From: Clostridia bacterium
GTDB taxonomy: Bacteria; Bacillota; Clostridia; CAKSNL01; HGM11501
Length of the DNA stretch: 64,000 nt
Assembly (NCBI GenBank): GCA_017411325.1
Contig: JAFQQJ010000016.1
Coordinates: 27,556-91,555 of the forward strand
Direction of reading: 5' to 3'
The notes under the pieces were generated by a model. The model was given only the letters and a program-made list of their open reading frames with translations. It had not been told where the DNA came from and searched no databases. The position numbers and the translations under genes are program-made. Below are positions 35,943 to 45,101 of the stretch, piece by piece; positions within the stretch are counted from its first letter, which is position 1; each line of letters opens with the position of its first letter.

Positions 35943-35962
35943 AAATACTATATATAGTATTT
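35943..35962. repeat. Perfect 20-bp palindrome upstream of the pfl promoter
   Basis: AAATACTATATATAGTATTT is its own reverse complement. Its centre lies about 71 bp before the predicted pfl transcription start, a spacing used by class I activators. It does not match the Fnr or Rex consensus I know. The binder is unknown. Confidence 0.5.
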
Positions 35963-35969
35963 TTGCATA

Positions 35970-36002
35970 AAAATAAGGCACTTTAAACAAAGCGCCTTAT
36001 TC
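35970..36002 (-). terminator. Intrinsic terminator of the methyltransferase gene
   Basis: AATAAGGC (minus strand, 36001-35994) pairs with GCCTTATT (35979-35972), and the minus strand continues into TTTTATG. It lies 16 bp after the methyltransferase stop. Confidence 0.7.
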
Positions 36003-36017
36003 TGAAGCCTTTGGTGA

Positions 36018-36884
36018 TTAATCCTCCTGCCATCTTCCGTATATACCGCAGGGAAGAATGATGGGGGAGTTTTTAACGGGAAGTCCGACTTCTCCCGAGG
36101 AGATTGTGCCCTTGTACTTAGAACCAACGGTTATATGAAGTATATTTTCAAGAACCGTGGGGGCAAGACCTGTTGTGTAGGAGTTGATGAGGAAAAAGAG
36201 CGGCTTGTCTGAAAGTACCTTTGCACAGAGGGCAACTAAGTCAAATAAGTTTTCTTCCAGGCTCCACACTTCTTTTCCCGCACCTCGGCCGTAGGAAGGG
36301 GGATCCATAACGATGGCGTCGTATGTGTTTCCGCGCCTTATCTCACGCTCAACAAACTTTCTTACATCGTCGATAATAAATCTCATGGGACGGTCGGAAA
36401 GTCCTGACAGGGCTACATTTTCCTTTGCCCAGGAAGTCATTCCCCTGGAGCTGTCAACGTGACACACAAAAGCACCTGCGGACAGGCAGGCAACAGTTGC
36501 TCCGCCTGTATAGGCAAAGAGGTTAAGAACCCTTATGGGGCGGCCTGCGTTTTTTATTTTATCAATCATATAGTCCCAGTTTACTGCCTGCTCCGGGAAA
36601 AGCCCGGTGTGCTTGAATCCCATTGGCTTTACATAGAAAGACAGGTTTTTGTAGTTTATCTGCCACTTTTCGGGAAGGGGCTTGAAGTATTCCCATCTTC
36701 CGCCGCCCGTTGATGAACGGATATAGTGTGCAGTTGCGGTTTTTAAGTAGTTTTCCTTTGACTGCTTGGGCCATATAACCTGAGGATCGGGACGGATGAG
36801 GGTGAATTCACCCCAGCGCTCAACCTTTTCTCCGTTATAAAGATCCAGTATTTCGTAATCTTTCCACTCGTTTGCTAATCTCAT
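36018..36884 (-). CDS. Class I SAM-dependent methyltransferase, RlmI-like
   Basis: 288 residues. The Rossmann core begins at VLNLFAYTGGATVACLSAGA (motif I, near 128), then HVDSSRGMTSWAKENVALSG (near 148). The catalytic-site motif is AIVMDPPSYGRG near 196, typical of the Methyltrans_SAM (RlmI/RlmK) group that methylates cytosine or guanine in 23S rRNA. The N-terminal 100 residues are not a PUA domain in the RlmI sense, so the target is uncertain. The ATG at 36884 follows AAAGGAAA. A longer frame to 36932 overlaps the preceding pseudouridine synthase and is less likely. Confidence 0.8.
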   Translation of the reverse strand: MRLANEWKDYEILDLYNGEKVERWGEFTLIRPDPQVIWPKQSKENYLKTATAHYIRSSTGGGRWEYFKPLPEKWQINYKNLSFYVKPMGFKHTGLFPEQAVNWDYMIDKIKNAGRPIRVLNLFAYTGGATVACLSAGAFVCHVDSSRGMTSWAKENVALSGLSDRPMRFIIDDVRKFVEREIRRGNTYDAIVMDPPSYGRGAGKEVWSLEENLFDLVALCAKVLSDKPLFFLINSYTTGLAPTVLENILHITVGSKYKGTISSGEVGLPVKNSPIILPCGIYGRWQED

Positions 36885-36903
36885 ATGTATTTTCCTTTCA
36901 TTA

Positions 36904-37815
36904 TCAGAGACTGAAGGGTTCTCTGATTTCAAAGACTTTGCCTTTTAAGTAATCAAGCTTTCCTGAATCGGCGGTAAAATCGAATAAAAGGCGGAAAGCG
37001 CAAAGCTTCTGTGTTCCTTTTCCGCCGCCGTACTTGAAGTCTCCCAGAAGCGGATGACCGATTGATGCCATATGCGCCCTTATCTGATGGGAGCGCCCCG
37101 TAAAAAGCTCAACCTCAAGAAGTGAGGCTTTTTCGTTGCTTTTCAATACCTTGTAGCCGGTTTTTACAGAAAGCGAGCCTTTCTTTTCGGTTTTTATGAT
37201 TTCAGATACATTTTTTGCCTTGTCTTTTATTATATACCCCGTTAAAATATCGGCTTTTTTTCCGGGTGTGCCTGAAACGATGCAGCGGTAAAACTTTTTG
37301 ATTTCTCTGTTTTTGATTTTTTCGTTTATAATCCTTAATGCCTCGGCGTTTTTTGCTGCAATAATCAGTCCCGAAGTATTTACGTCGAGCCTGTTGCAGA
37401 TGGCGGGGGAAAAGGTATTTTCAAGCAGCGGATTATATTCGCCCTTATCCTTAAGGTAGGCCTTTACATATTCTGAAAGAGCAGCTTCACCTTTTTTATC
37501 CGGCTGGCTTTTAAGAGCTGCAGGCTTGTTTATAATAAGTATATCTTCGTTTTCAAAAACCACATCGAGAGAAAAGTCGGAATTTGCAAATTCCTGCTCT
37601 TCCTTTGCTCCTTTGAAAAAAGAGTCATCAATAAAAAAGGCTATTGTGTCACCGGGAAGGAGAACATAATTGCCGTCCTTTTTCTTTTTGTTTACCTTGA
37701 TGTGCCCGGTTCTTAAGTATTTATATAAAAGTCCTTTCGGAATGTCGGCAATTTTAAGTATATATTTATCCAGACGCTGACCTGCGTCATTTTCGTTTGC
37801 AACAAAGCTTTTCAT
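36904..37815 (-). CDS. RluA-family pseudouridine synthase
   Basis: 303 residues. An S4-like RNA-binding domain lies at about 12-75 (QRLDKYILKI, LYKYLRTGHIKVNKKK). The synthase domain has the catalytic loop CNRLDVNTSGLII near 143 (Asp nucleophile) and RSHQIRAHMASIGHPLLGD near 245. It isomerises uridine in 23S rRNA or tRNA, and the site cannot be told between RluC and RluD types. It is followed 20 bp later by an rRNA-methyltransferase-like gene, so the two form an RNA-modification operon. Confidence 0.9.
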   Translation of the reverse strand: MKSFVANENDAGQRLDKYILKIADIPKGLLYKYLRTGHIKVNKKKKDGNYVLLPGDTIAFFIDDSFFKGAKEEQEFANSDFSLDVVFENEDILIINKPAALKSQPDKKGEAALSEYVKAYLKDKGEYNPLLENTFSPAICNRLDVNTSGLIIAAKNAEALRIINEKIKNREIKKFYRCIVSGTPGKKADILTGYIIKDKAKNVSEIIKTEKKGSLSVKTGYKVLKSNEKASLLEVELFTGRSHQIRAHMASIGHPLLGDFKYGGGKGTQKLCAFRLLFDFTADSGKLDYLKGKVFEIREPFSL

Positions 37816-37843
37816 AAAATCCTCCGGAATGAGTCTTTCTTAA

Positions 37844-37872
37844 ATTCTAACACGAAAAAGGGCAAAAAGCAA
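37844..37872 (-). promoter_or_regulatory. Promoter of the pseudouridine synthase operon
   Basis: Minus-strand TTGCTT (37872-37867), a 17-bp spacer and TAGAAT (37849-37844). Confidence 0.6.
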
Positions 37873-37886
37873 TATAAAAATGCAAA

Positions 37887-37913
37887 AAACACAGTTGGGG
37901 AAACTGTGTTTTT
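37887..37913. terminator. Stand-alone hairpin terminator in a divergent region
   Basis: AAACACAGTT (37887-37896) pairs with AACTGTGTTT (37902-37911) around GGGGA, with A and T tracts on each side. No gene feeds it from either direction, so it may insulate the two promoters or end a small RNA. Confidence 0.65.
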
Positions 37914-37948
37914 GCTTTAATGAGATATAGGAGAGGAAAATGAAAAAC

Positions 37949-37978
37949 TTGTAAGGTATTGCCTTACAATGTTATAAT
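37949..37978 (+). promoter_or_regulatory. Candidate ECF operon promoter with inverted repeat
   Basis: TTGTAA at 37949-37954, an 18-bp spacer and TATAAT at 37973-37978. A perfect inverted repeat, TTGTAAGG-N5-CCTTACAA (37949-37969), fills the -35 box and spacer, as an operator would. Confidence 0.45.
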
Positions 37979-38120
37979 AACATATGATTGTTAAATAACT
38001 ATAGCCTAAATAAGAACAAAATGTTAACTTTAATTTATGGGATAAATTATTTTTACATATTGCAAAAGAAAATAAAAAATGGTATAATATTATGATATCT
38101 TTTATATTGTGGTGACTTGT

Positions 38121-38969
38121 ATGATAAAAGCGGAAAAATTAAAAGCTAAATACGGAGAAGACGGAGAAGAAAAAATCGTAATCCACGGGATTGATCTTGA
38201 AATAAAAAAAGGTGAATTCGTGGCGGTTTTAGGTCATAACGGATGCGGCAAAAGCACCCTTGCAAAGCATTTTAACGGAATATTGCTGCCGTATTCCGGT
38301 CGTGTTACCGTCGACGGTCTTGACACATCGGACGAAGATACCATTTATGATATAAGGCAGAAAACCGGTATGGTTTTTCAGAATCCCGATAATCAGATGG
38401 TTTCATCCATAGTTGAGGATGATGTTGCCTTTGCTCCGGAAAACCTCGGAGTAGACCGTGAGGAGATAAGAAGAAGGGTGGACTTTGCCCTTAAAGCGGT
38501 GGGTATGTATGAGCACCGTCATAAAACGCCGCAGAACCTGTCGGGCGGGCAGAAGCAAAGGGTAGCCATTGCAGGAATTATTGCAATGCAGCCCGATTAT
38601 ATCGTGCTTGATGAGCCCACGGCAATGCTTGATCCAAGCGGCAGGGAAGAAGTTATGAAAACAATTCAGAAGCTTAACAGGGAAAACGGAATAACGGTGG
38701 TTATGATTACTCATTTTATGGATGAGGCGGCATTGGCTGACCGTGTTGTTGTTATGGATAAGGGGCTCATAAAGATGGACGGCACGCCAAAGGAAGTTTT
38801 TTCCCGCATTGAGGAGCTTACGGCTTTAGGGCTTTCTGTTCCGCAAAGCACAATGCTCATATATCTGCTTAAAAAATCCGGAATCGGTATAGAAAGTGAC
38901 GCCATAAGCATAGAAGAATGTGTTGATGATATAGCTGCGTTTTTCTCAAAAAAGGAGGAAAAGTTATGA
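38121..38969 (+). CDS. ecfA1: ECF transporter ATPase EcfA1
   Basis: A 282-residue ABC ATPase of the CbiO/EcfA type. Walker A is [10 protein letters not shown] near 36, the Q-loop [10 protein letters not shown] near 84, the signature LSGGQKQR near 136 and Walker [14 protein letters not shown] near 158. The second ATPase and the T protein follow at once with an overlap, giving the complete energising module of a group II (shared) ECF vitamin transporter. The start is ATG 38121, 5 nt after GGTGA. A GTG at 38109 would leave no room for a ribosome site. Confidence 0.93.
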   Translation: MIKAEKLKAKYGEDGEEKIVIHGIDLEIKKGEFVAVLGHNGCGKSTLAKHFNGILLPYSGRVTVDGLDTSDEDTIYDIRQKTGMVFQNPDNQMVSSIVEDDVAFAPENLGVDREEIRRRVDFALKAVGMYEHRHKTPQNLSGGQKQRVAIAGIIAMQPDYIVLDEPTAMLDPSGREEVMKTIQKLNRENGITVVMITHFMDEAALADRVVVMDKGLIKMDGTPKEVFSRIEELTALGLSVPQSTMLIYLLKKSGIGIESDAISIEECVDDIAAFFSKKEEKL

Positions 38970-39817
38970 TAGAGCTAAAAGACATCTCCTACGTATATGC
39001 AAAGGGAACTCCCTACGAATCGGCGGCGCTTAAGGGCGTTAATCTGACCATCGGAGAAGGCGAATTTGTGGGAATAATCGGGCACACCGGAAGCGGAAAA
39101 AGCACCCTTGTAAATATTATGGGCGGAATTGTGAAGCCCACGGGCGGAAGGGTTTTTATAGACGGAGAGGATATAACGGAAATGAAGTCTGTCACACGGA
39201 AGCTGGGCGGGAAAATCGGTGTTGTTTTTCAGTATCCCGAATATCAGCTTTTTGAAGAAACTGTTTATAAGGACATTGCCTTCGGCCCTAAAAATCTTGG
39301 ACTAAGTGATGAGGAAGTGGATAAAAGGGTAAGAGAAGCTGCAAAGATGACCAGCATAAGCGAGGAGCTTTTTGATAAATCTCCTTTTGAGCTTTCGGGC
39401 GGGCAGAAAAGAAGGGTAGCCATTGCGGGAATTTTATCCATGCAGCCTAAAATGCTTATACTTGATGAGCCTGCGGCAGGACTTGACCCGGGAGGAAGAG
39501 CCCGCGTCTTGGGAGAAATCAAGGAGATGCATTCAAAGTACGGTATAACCGTTATTTTGGTATCCCACAGCATGGAGGATGTTGCTGAAATCTGTGAAAG
39601 AATTGTGGTTATGTCAGGCGGAAGTATTTTAAAATGCTCCCATATGGATGATGTATTTAAAGACAGCACCGAGCTTAAGGAGCACGGATTATCTGTGCCT
39701 GATGTTACCGAAATAATGATGAGGCTTAAAAAGGCGGGGCTTCCCGTGAGAGACGACATTTTCCGTATGGAGGATGCCGTAAGTGAGCTCGTTGCTTTAT
39801 TTGGGGAGGTGCACTGA
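38966..39817 (+). CDS. ecfA2: ECF transporter ATPase EcfA2
   Basis: 283 residues. Walker A is [10 protein letters not shown] near 36, the Q-loop [13 protein letters not shown] near 89, the signature LSGGQKRR near 140 and Walker [16 protein letters not shown] near 161. The PEYQLFEET stretch is typical of EcfA2. It overlaps ecfA1 by 4 bp and is one base from ecfT. It forms an asymmetric ATPase pair with EcfA1. Confidence 0.93.
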   Translation: MIELKDISYVYAKGTPYESAALKGVNLTIGEGEFVGIIGHTGSGKSTLVNIMGGIVKPTGGRVFIDGEDITEMKSVTRKLGGKIGVVFQYPEYQLFEETVYKDIAFGPKNLGLSDEEVDKRVREAAKMTSISEELFDKSPFELSGGQKRRVAIAGILSMQPKMLILDEPAAGLDPGGRARVLGEIKEMHSKYGITVILVSHSMEDVAEICERIVVMSGGSILKCSHMDDVFKDSTELKEHGLSVPDVTEIMMRLKKAGLPVRDDIFRMEDAVSELVALFGEVH

Positions 39818-39818
39818 T

Positions 39819-40619
39819 ATGGATATAACAATCGGTCAGTTTTATCCCGGAAATTCAGTTATTCACAAAATGGACCCCAGAACGAAGCTTTTGTCAGTCA
39901 TAATATATATGGTGATTGTCTTTATTGCAAAGGATGTCCCAAGCTTTCTTCTGGCGGGAATATTCACATTTTCCGTAATTATATTAAGCAGGGTGCCTTT
40001 TAAGTACTACTTCAAGGGACTTAAGCCTATTTTGATTATTATGATTTTCACATCCCTTTTAAATCTGTTTTTGTCAGGCGGAGAGGTTATTTACACCATT
40101 CCTTATCTCGGATGGACAATTACGGATGAAGGGCTTAAGCTGTCTTTGTTTATGGTTTTAAGATTAAGCTTTCTTTTAATCGGAACATCGGCGCTTACCT
40201 TCACAACATCGCCCGTTACGCTTACGGACGGAATAGAGGCACTTTTAAGGCCTTTTTCAAAAATAGGAGTACCGTCTCACGAAATTGCCATGATGATGAC
40301 AATTGCACTTCGCTTTATACCCACCTTTGCAGAGGAAGCGGATAAAATCAAAAAGGCTCAGGGAGCACGCGGAGCGGACTTTTCTTCGGGAAGCCTTATG
40401 TCAAGGGCAAAAGCCATGATTCCGATTCTTGTTCCGCTGTTTGTGGGTGCATTCAGAAGAGCGGACGAGCTTGCAACGGCTATGGAAGCAAGATGCTACA
40501 GGGGCGGAAGCGGACGAACCAGTCTCAAAAAGCTAAGCTTTGCTTTAAGGGATTATCTGGCGTTTGCTGTTGTACTTCTTATTCTTGCGGCAATTATACT
40601 TCTTAAAATATATCTTTAA
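39819..40619 (+). CDS. ecfT: ECF transporter transmembrane subunit EcfT
   Basis: 266 residues with four or five membrane helices and the two Ala-Arg-Gly coupling-helix motifs of EcfT: AQGARGADF near 187 and AMEARCYRGG near 224. The N-terminus carries IHKMDPRTKLLSVIIYMV, also a family mark. It links the ATPases to interchangeable S components. One such, folT, is encoded at 45146. The ATG follows GGGGAGGTG within the end of ecfA2. Confidence 0.93.
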   Translation: MDITIGQFYPGNSVIHKMDPRTKLLSVIIYMVIVFIAKDVPSFLLAGIFTFSVIILSRVPFKYYFKGLKPILIIMIFTSLLNLFLSGGEVIYTIPYLGWTITDEGLKLSLFMVLRLSFLLIGTSALTFTTSPVTLTDGIEALLRPFSKIGVPSHEIAMMMTIALRFIPTFAEEADKIKKAQGARGADFSSGSLMSRAKAMIPILVPLFVGAFRRADELATAMEARCYRGGSGRTSLKKLSFALRDYLAFAVVLLILAAIILLKIYL

Positions 40620-40633
40620 GGGAAGGATACGCT

Positions 40634-41374
40634 ATGGCTAATATAAGAATTTGGCTTAAATATGACGGCACGGATTTTCACGGCTATCAGATTCAGAAAA
40701 ACGGAATAACCGTTCAGGAACTTATAGAGAAGGCCATAGAAAAAATTACGGGGGCGAAAACTCCTGTTATTGGCTGCAGCAGAACCGACGCAGGTGTTCA
40801 CGCATATATGTATGCCGCAAACTTTCGTTCGGATACGAAAATTCCCGATAAAAAGCTTCCGGTGGCTCTTAACACAGCTCTTCCTGATACCATAAGGGTT
40901 TATAAAGCGGAGAGGGTGTCTGATGATTTTCACGCAACCTTTTCAGCGACAGAAAAGACCTATGAATATACCATAGACACAAATGAAATTGCAGATCCGT
41001 TTCTTAAACGCTATGCATGGCATTATAATTATTTTGTGGATTCGAAACGTATGAAAGAAGGCGCCCGTTATCTTATCGGCAAGCACGACTTTACGGCATT
41101 TATGGCGTCCGGGGGACAGACAAAGACAACGGTAAGAACGGTGAAAAATATAGAAATAACTGAAAAAGACAAGGTTATAACCATAAAGATAACGGCAGAT
41201 GGCTTTTTGTACAATATGGTAAGGATTATAGCGGGAACGCTGGTTTATTGCGGGGCGGGAAAGCTTACGCCCGAGGACGTGGGTAGAATACTTGAGTCAA
41301 AGGATCGTAAAGAGGGCGGAATAACAGCACCGCCTGAAGGACTTAAGCTTATTTCTGTAGTATATGAGGAATGA
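40634..41374 (+). CDS. truA: tRNA pseudouridine(38-40) synthase TruA
   Basis: 246 residues. The N-terminus reads IRIWLKYDGTDFHGYQIQ, the catalytic loop is GCSRTDAGVHA near 47-57 with nucleophile Asp, and GFLYNMVRIIAGTLVYCGAGK near 194 is the usual second motif. It modifies U38-U40 in the anticodon arm. It commonly follows the ECF module in Bacillota, as here, 14 bp after ecfT. Confidence 0.95.
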   Translation: MANIRIWLKYDGTDFHGYQIQKNGITVQELIEKAIEKITGAKTPVIGCSRTDAGVHAYMYAANFRSDTKIPDKKLPVALNTALPDTIRVYKAERVSDDFHATFSATEKTYEYTIDTNEIADPFLKRYAWHYNYFVDSKRMKEGARYLIGKHDFTAFMASGGQTKTTVRTVKNIEITEKDKVITIKITADGFLYNMVRIIAGTLVYCGAGKLTPEDVGRILESKDRKEGGITAPPEGLKLISVVYEE

Positions 41375-41376
41375 CT

Positions 41377-42441
41377 ATGAAAAGAAAAAATGTTTTGATA
41401 TATATTCTGGCAGCGGCAATTGCCGTTTCGGGAATTCTCTTTTACACTCTTAATAACAGAGGGGATGAAGGAAGGGAAATAATCATCTCAAGAGAAAGCA
41501 CAAAGGATTACATCCTGGATAAATACGATGACGGCTTTGTTACATACAACGGGGTGGAGCTTATACACTACGATTCCGATATGGAGCAGCAGTGGGTATG
41601 TATGATTGATGAAGCGGGAGCGGCTGTTTATGTGGAAGGGAAGTATATTCTTCTCTTCGGTGAAAATGACAGAATCGTGTCGGTTAAAGATGGGAAAATT
41701 GTGACCGATATTAAAAGCGATAAAGCCTTAAGGCGGGCATCTGTAAATGAAAATGGCTGTATAACTGCTCTGACGTCTGACCGCGGATACAAGGGACAGT
41801 GCTTTGTTTATTCTGATGCCGGTAAGCTTATGGCGGAGTTTTCCTTTGGTGAAAAGTACATTCTCGGGGCATATCTTATGTCGGACAATAAAACACTTGT
41901 TATGAATGTCATTGATGATAAGGATAACGGCTACATAAGTAAAATTCTCTACGCCGATATAAAGCGGGGAGAAATAAAGAAAGAAATTGAAGCGGACGGA
42001 ATAAACTCTTATATGAAGCTTTATAGGGATAAGGTTTTCTCGGTAAACGGCAGAACGCTTTATTGTTATGATAAAAACGGAAATGAAAAGTGGAGCTATG
42101 ATATTGGATCGGAGGATATTTACAACATTGGTTTTTCCGGCAATTATATTTCGATGGCTGTAAAGTCTGAAGACAACTTCGGAGCGGCAGAGATTATTAC
42201 ATTCAAGCTTGGCGGAAGGCTTAAGGGCAGATATGCGGCGGATGCCCAGATTACGGCTTTTGATGTTTCAGAGGGCTGTACGGCTGTTTGTGTCAACGGC
42301 AAGATTATACTTCTGAATTCCGGAGGCAAGGTTGTTTCGGAGATTGAAGCACAGCAGAATACGGACAGCATAAAGCTGTTCGGAAACGATAAGGTTCTTA
42401 TGATATCGGAAAAGGCAGTTATGCAGAGGTTTGGAAGATAG
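41377..42441 (+). CDS. DUF5711-family membrane-anchored beta-propeller protein
   Basis: 354 residues. One N-terminal helix (VLIYILAAAIAVSGILFY) is followed by an external region of repeated short beta stretches such as YCYDKNGNEKWSYDIG and ILLNSGGKVVSEIEAQQ, the PQQ-propeller-like pattern of DUF5711. These genes are often found, as here, immediately before cvpA in Clostridia. The function is unknown. The ATG at 41377 is preferred to 41371 because GAGGA then stands 8 nt away. It overlaps no gene and is 15 bp from cvpA. Confidence 0.75.
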   Translation: MKRKNVLIYILAAAIAVSGILFYTLNNRGDEGREIIISRESTKDYILDKYDDGFVTYNGVELIHYDSDMEQQWVCMIDEAGAAVYVEGKYILLFGENDRIVSVKDGKIVTDIKSDKALRRASVNENGCITALTSDRGYKGQCFVYSDAGKLMAEFSFGEKYILGAYLMSDNKTLVMNVIDDKDNGYISKILYADIKRGEIKKEIEADGINSYMKLYRDKVFSVNGRTLYCYDKNGNEKWSYDIGSEDIYNIGFSGNYISMAVKSEDNFGAAEIITFKLGGRLKGRYAADAQITAFDVSEGCTAVCVNGKIILLNSGGKVVSEIEAQQNTDSIKLFGNDKVLMISEKAVMQRFGR

Positions 42442-42456
42442 CAAGGAGGAAAAGTT

Positions 42457-43080
42457 ATGATTCTTGACATTGTGGGAATTATAATAATAGCTTATTTTAT
42501 ATATTCCGGAATGAAAAAAGGTCTTGTGAAAGGTATTTTTTCGGCATTGTCTTTTCTTATTGCATTGCTGCTTACGGTAATGACGCTTAACCCTGTTGCG
42601 GAATATGTTGAAGATACCGATTTCGGAAGGTCGGTGTATGAAAAAACAGCGGTTGTGCTTACTGAAAAAGCGGAGGAAGAGGTTGAACAGGGGGCAGAGG
42701 ACGAAAAGAACCTTCTTTCCGGAATTATCGATACCGGCGGTATAGCGGAAGAAGTTGCAAAGATTCAGGAGAATATATCGGAATCCTTAGGAAATCTTGT
42801 TATTCGGGCACTTTGTGCAATAGCACTTTTTATAATATACACTTTGCTTATAAAAATCATTGCCGCTCTGCTCGATGCCGTGGCAAAATTACCAATACTT
42901 AAAACCTTCAATAAAATAGGCGGCATTCTGGCGGGGGCGGTTAACGCATACATATTTATGATTATTCTCTGCTGGGTGCTTACGCTTCTTATGTCAACAG
43001 GCCTTAAGGAAGCACTTGTTTCCCAGCTTGAAGAGTCAGTGATTATTTCACGTTTTTACTATAATAACCCCATTTTATAA
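42457..43080 (+). CDS. CvpA-family membrane protein
   Basis: 207 residues with four membrane helices. The first pair is IVGIIIIAYFIYSGMKKGLVKGIFS and ALSFLIALLLTVMTL, the standard CvpA opening. An acidic external loop (about 65-105, rich in Glu) and the C-terminal pair follow, ending in LVSQLEESVIISRFYYNNPIL. CvpA homologues are linked with colicin V production in E. coli and envelope functions elsewhere. AAGGAGG precedes the ATG. Confidence 0.8.
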   Translation: MILDIVGIIIIAYFIYSGMKKGLVKGIFSALSFLIALLLTVMTLNPVAEYVEDTDFGRSVYEKTAVVLTEKAEEEVEQGAEDEKNLLSGIIDTGGIAEEVAKIQENISESLGNLVIRALCAIALFIIYTLLIKIIAALLDAVAKLPILKTFNKIGGILAGAVNAYIFMIILCWVLTLLMSTGLKEALVSQLEESVIISRFYYNNPIL

Positions 43081-43094
43081 AGGCGGAATCTGTT

Positions 43095-44945
43095 ATGAAA
43101 AAAACATTGGCGTTTTTTGTCGCAGTGACAATGGCTTTTGCTTTTATTACTGTTCAGGCAAGGTCGCTTCAGGAAAATAATTTATATGAGAAAGTGTCCT
43201 TTGCACTTTTTGATAAAGACGAAAAAATCACATCCTATGGAGAGGGAGCTTGTGCGGCAACAGGATCTTTGAGCAAGATTTTCACGGCGGCTCTTGTGCT
43301 TAAGCTATGTGAAGAAGGAGCACTTTCGCTTGACGGGAAGGTAACACAATACCTTCCGGAATTTTCGATGGCTGACGAAAGATATAAGGATATTACGGTA
43401 AGGCAGCTGCTTGACCATACATCAGGTCTTATGGGGACAACTATGAAAAATTCCATACTCTATAAGACGAAGGATTCGTGGAATCACGATAATTTTCTGA
43501 AGCTTCTCGGTAATCAGCGACTTAAATATGCACCCGGAACCATGGCGAATTACTGTAATGACGGATACTCACTTCTTGAGCTTATAGTGGAAAAGGCATC
43601 GGAAATGAGCTATACGGATTATCTCGGAAAGGTTTTTCGGGATTGCAGTCTTAAGACAGCGGCGGATGCTGATGCAAAAGTCCGGGAATTTGTGAATTCC
43701 GTTGCCGCCGGCGGGATTTATGCCGATGCTGAAAATGTGTGCCGTGCGGTTTATCTGCTTCACGGAGCTGACAGTATATTGACACCGGAGTCGGCAGCCC
43801 TTATGCAGAGCAAAAGAGAGGGTGCGAAAAAAGGCGAGGAGTTCGGGCTTGGATGGGACAGCGTTTCGGCGTATCCCTTTGATAAGTATGGCGTAAAGGC
43901 ATTGAGCAAAGGCGGAGATACACTTTATTATCACTCTGCTCTTGTGACGTTGCCCGGATACGGCATTACAGCCTGTGTGATATTAAAAGGCGGGGACAGC
44001 AGGCTTGCGGAAGCGGAAGCAAAAAATCTCATAATTGACTATCTGCAGGAAAAATACGGAAAAGAAATTGAATATTATCCATATGAAAAGCCCGCAGCAG
44101 ATAACACAGATGATATGCTTTCCGTAAAAGAATATGAGGGGCTCTATCTTTCGGGAATGGGACAGCTTAAGTTCAGCCTCGGGAACGGATTTGGAATATT
44201 AACGGACATTCTGAGAGGTAAATCCACTCCGCTTACTTATCTGGGAAACGGCATCTTTGATGCCGGAGACGGCATAATATATTTCTGTGAGGATGACGGC
44301 AAAACCTATATGATGGCAGAGGGATTGGTTAAGCTCGGAGAAAAGGAAGCCGCAAGGTATACGGAATATTACGGTGTAAAAACCGATTCCGGCGGAACAG
44401 CAAATGAGGCGTGGCATAAAAGAAATAATAAGCTGTATTTTATGTGCGACGAAAAATACAATTCCGTTTTGTATATGCAGGGAATAAGTGCCGTATCAAT
44501 CGGCTTTTCATCCGAGATGCCGGGATATCTGAGTTATATGAAAACGGTGAGCGATAATGAGGCTCTTTCTGATATAGCACTTCCGGGAACCTACGGAAGG
44601 GATCTGACGGATATAAAGGTGTTTACGGAAAACGATAAAGAGTATATAAGGTCTCAGGAGTGGACATTTGTCGGCCTTGATTATATTCCTTCACTTTATC
44701 CCGGGGAACAGTCTTTTTGCACAATCCTTTCGGACGGATATACCAGATGGTTTAAGTCGGGAGAGGCAAAGGGCAGAAAAATAAATGCTGAAATTAAGGG
44801 AGAGGGAATGGTTGCACTCTACGACGCGACGGGAATGTGTGTGTATTCCTCCCTTAAGGACAGCTTTGAAGCTGTCATTCCCGAAAACGGCTATATTGCT
44901 TTTTCCGGGGTTTCGGGTACGGTGTTTGAAATAACACTTGCATAA
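43095..44945 (+). CDS. Secreted serine beta-lactamase-fold (class C-like) hydrolase
   Basis: 616 residues with a signal peptide (KKTLAFFVAVTMAFAFITVQA). The penicillin-binding fold is shown by SLSK (Ser58-Lys61) in TGSLSKIFTAALVLKL, then RQLLDHTSGLMG, and YCNDGYSLLELIVEKA as the Tyr-x-Asn motif near 155. KGGDTLYYHSALVT near 277 fits the KTG-like third motif. The last 270 residues form a separate beta-rich region. Such proteins are usually D-aminopeptidases, esterases or wall hydrolases rather than resistance enzymes. It ends 33 bp before the predicted transcription start of folT. Confidence 0.85.
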   Translation: MKKTLAFFVAVTMAFAFITVQARSLQENNLYEKVSFALFDKDEKITSYGEGACAATGSLSKIFTAALVLKLCEEGALSLDGKVTQYLPEFSMADERYKDITVRQLLDHTSGLMGTTMKNSILYKTKDSWNHDNFLKLLGNQRLKYAPGTMANYCNDGYSLLELIVEKASEMSYTDYLGKVFRDCSLKTAADADAKVREFVNSVAAGGIYADAENVCRAVYLLHGADSILTPESAALMQSKREGAKKGEEFGLGWDSVSAYPFDKYGVKALSKGGDTLYYHSALVTLPGYGITACVILKGGDSRLAEAEAKNLIIDYLQEKYGKEIEYYPYEKPAADNTDDMLSVKEYEGLYLSGMGQLKFSLGNGFGILTDILRGKSTPLTYLGNGIFDAGDGIIYFCEDDGKTYMMAEGLVKLGEKEAARYTEYYGVKTDSGGTANEAWHKRNNKLYFMCDEKYNSVLYMQGISAVSIGFSSEMPGYLSYMKTVSDNEALSDIALPGTYGRDLTDIKVFTENDKEYIRSQEWTFVGLDYIPSLYPGEQSFCTILSDGYTRWFKSGEAKGRKINAEIKGEGMVALYDATGMCVYSSLKDSFEAVIPENGYIAFSGVSGTVFEITLA

Positions 44946-44966
44946 AAAAATAAATTGTGGTAATAT
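44938..44966 (+). promoter_or_regulatory. Promoter of folT
   Basis: TTGCAT at 44938-44943, a 17-bp spacer and TAATAT at 44961-44966, just upstream of the THF aptamer. The -35 box overlaps the end of the preceding gene. Confidence 0.6.
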
Positions 44967-44978
44967 ATTAGAAGAAAT

Positions 44979-45086
44979 CAGAGTAGAATCCTCTGCGTAA
45001 AGTGTCCGAAGGACGGGGAGTTGTCTTCGGGACGAAAGTAACAGCCTTCCGGCTGAAACTGCGGTAGAGGTTTCGCATCCCGCTGT
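44979..45086 (+). ncRNA. Tetrahydrofolate (THF) riboswitch aptamer
   Basis: The leader of folT carries the conserved blocks of the THF (folT) riboswitch: CAGAGTAGA, CTGCGTAAAGTG, then after a variable hairpin GACGAAAGTAACAG, and finally ACTGCGGT and TTCGCATCCCGCTG closing back on the 5' side. It is 60 bp before a folate-type S-component gene, the class it is known to control. Confidence 0.85.
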
Positions 45087-45101
45087 ACATATTAAAGGAA
45101 T

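Larger units (their letters stand above)
37816..38120. other. Divergent intergenic region between the pseudouridine synthase and ECF genes
   Basis: This 305-bp region holds the rluA-type gene promoter, a stand-alone hairpin terminator (37887-37911), a five-codon micro-ORF after GGAGAGG (ATG near 37940), an inverted repeat over a candidate promoter (37949-37978) and a lone TATAAT at 38093-38098 with no -35 partner. No recognised riboswitch is visible in the leader of the ECF genes. Confidence 0.6.

Noticed and set aside
38093..38098. TATAAT just before ecfA1 as a promoter
   Set aside because: No -35 element at an acceptable distance; AT-rich surroundings make a chance match likely.
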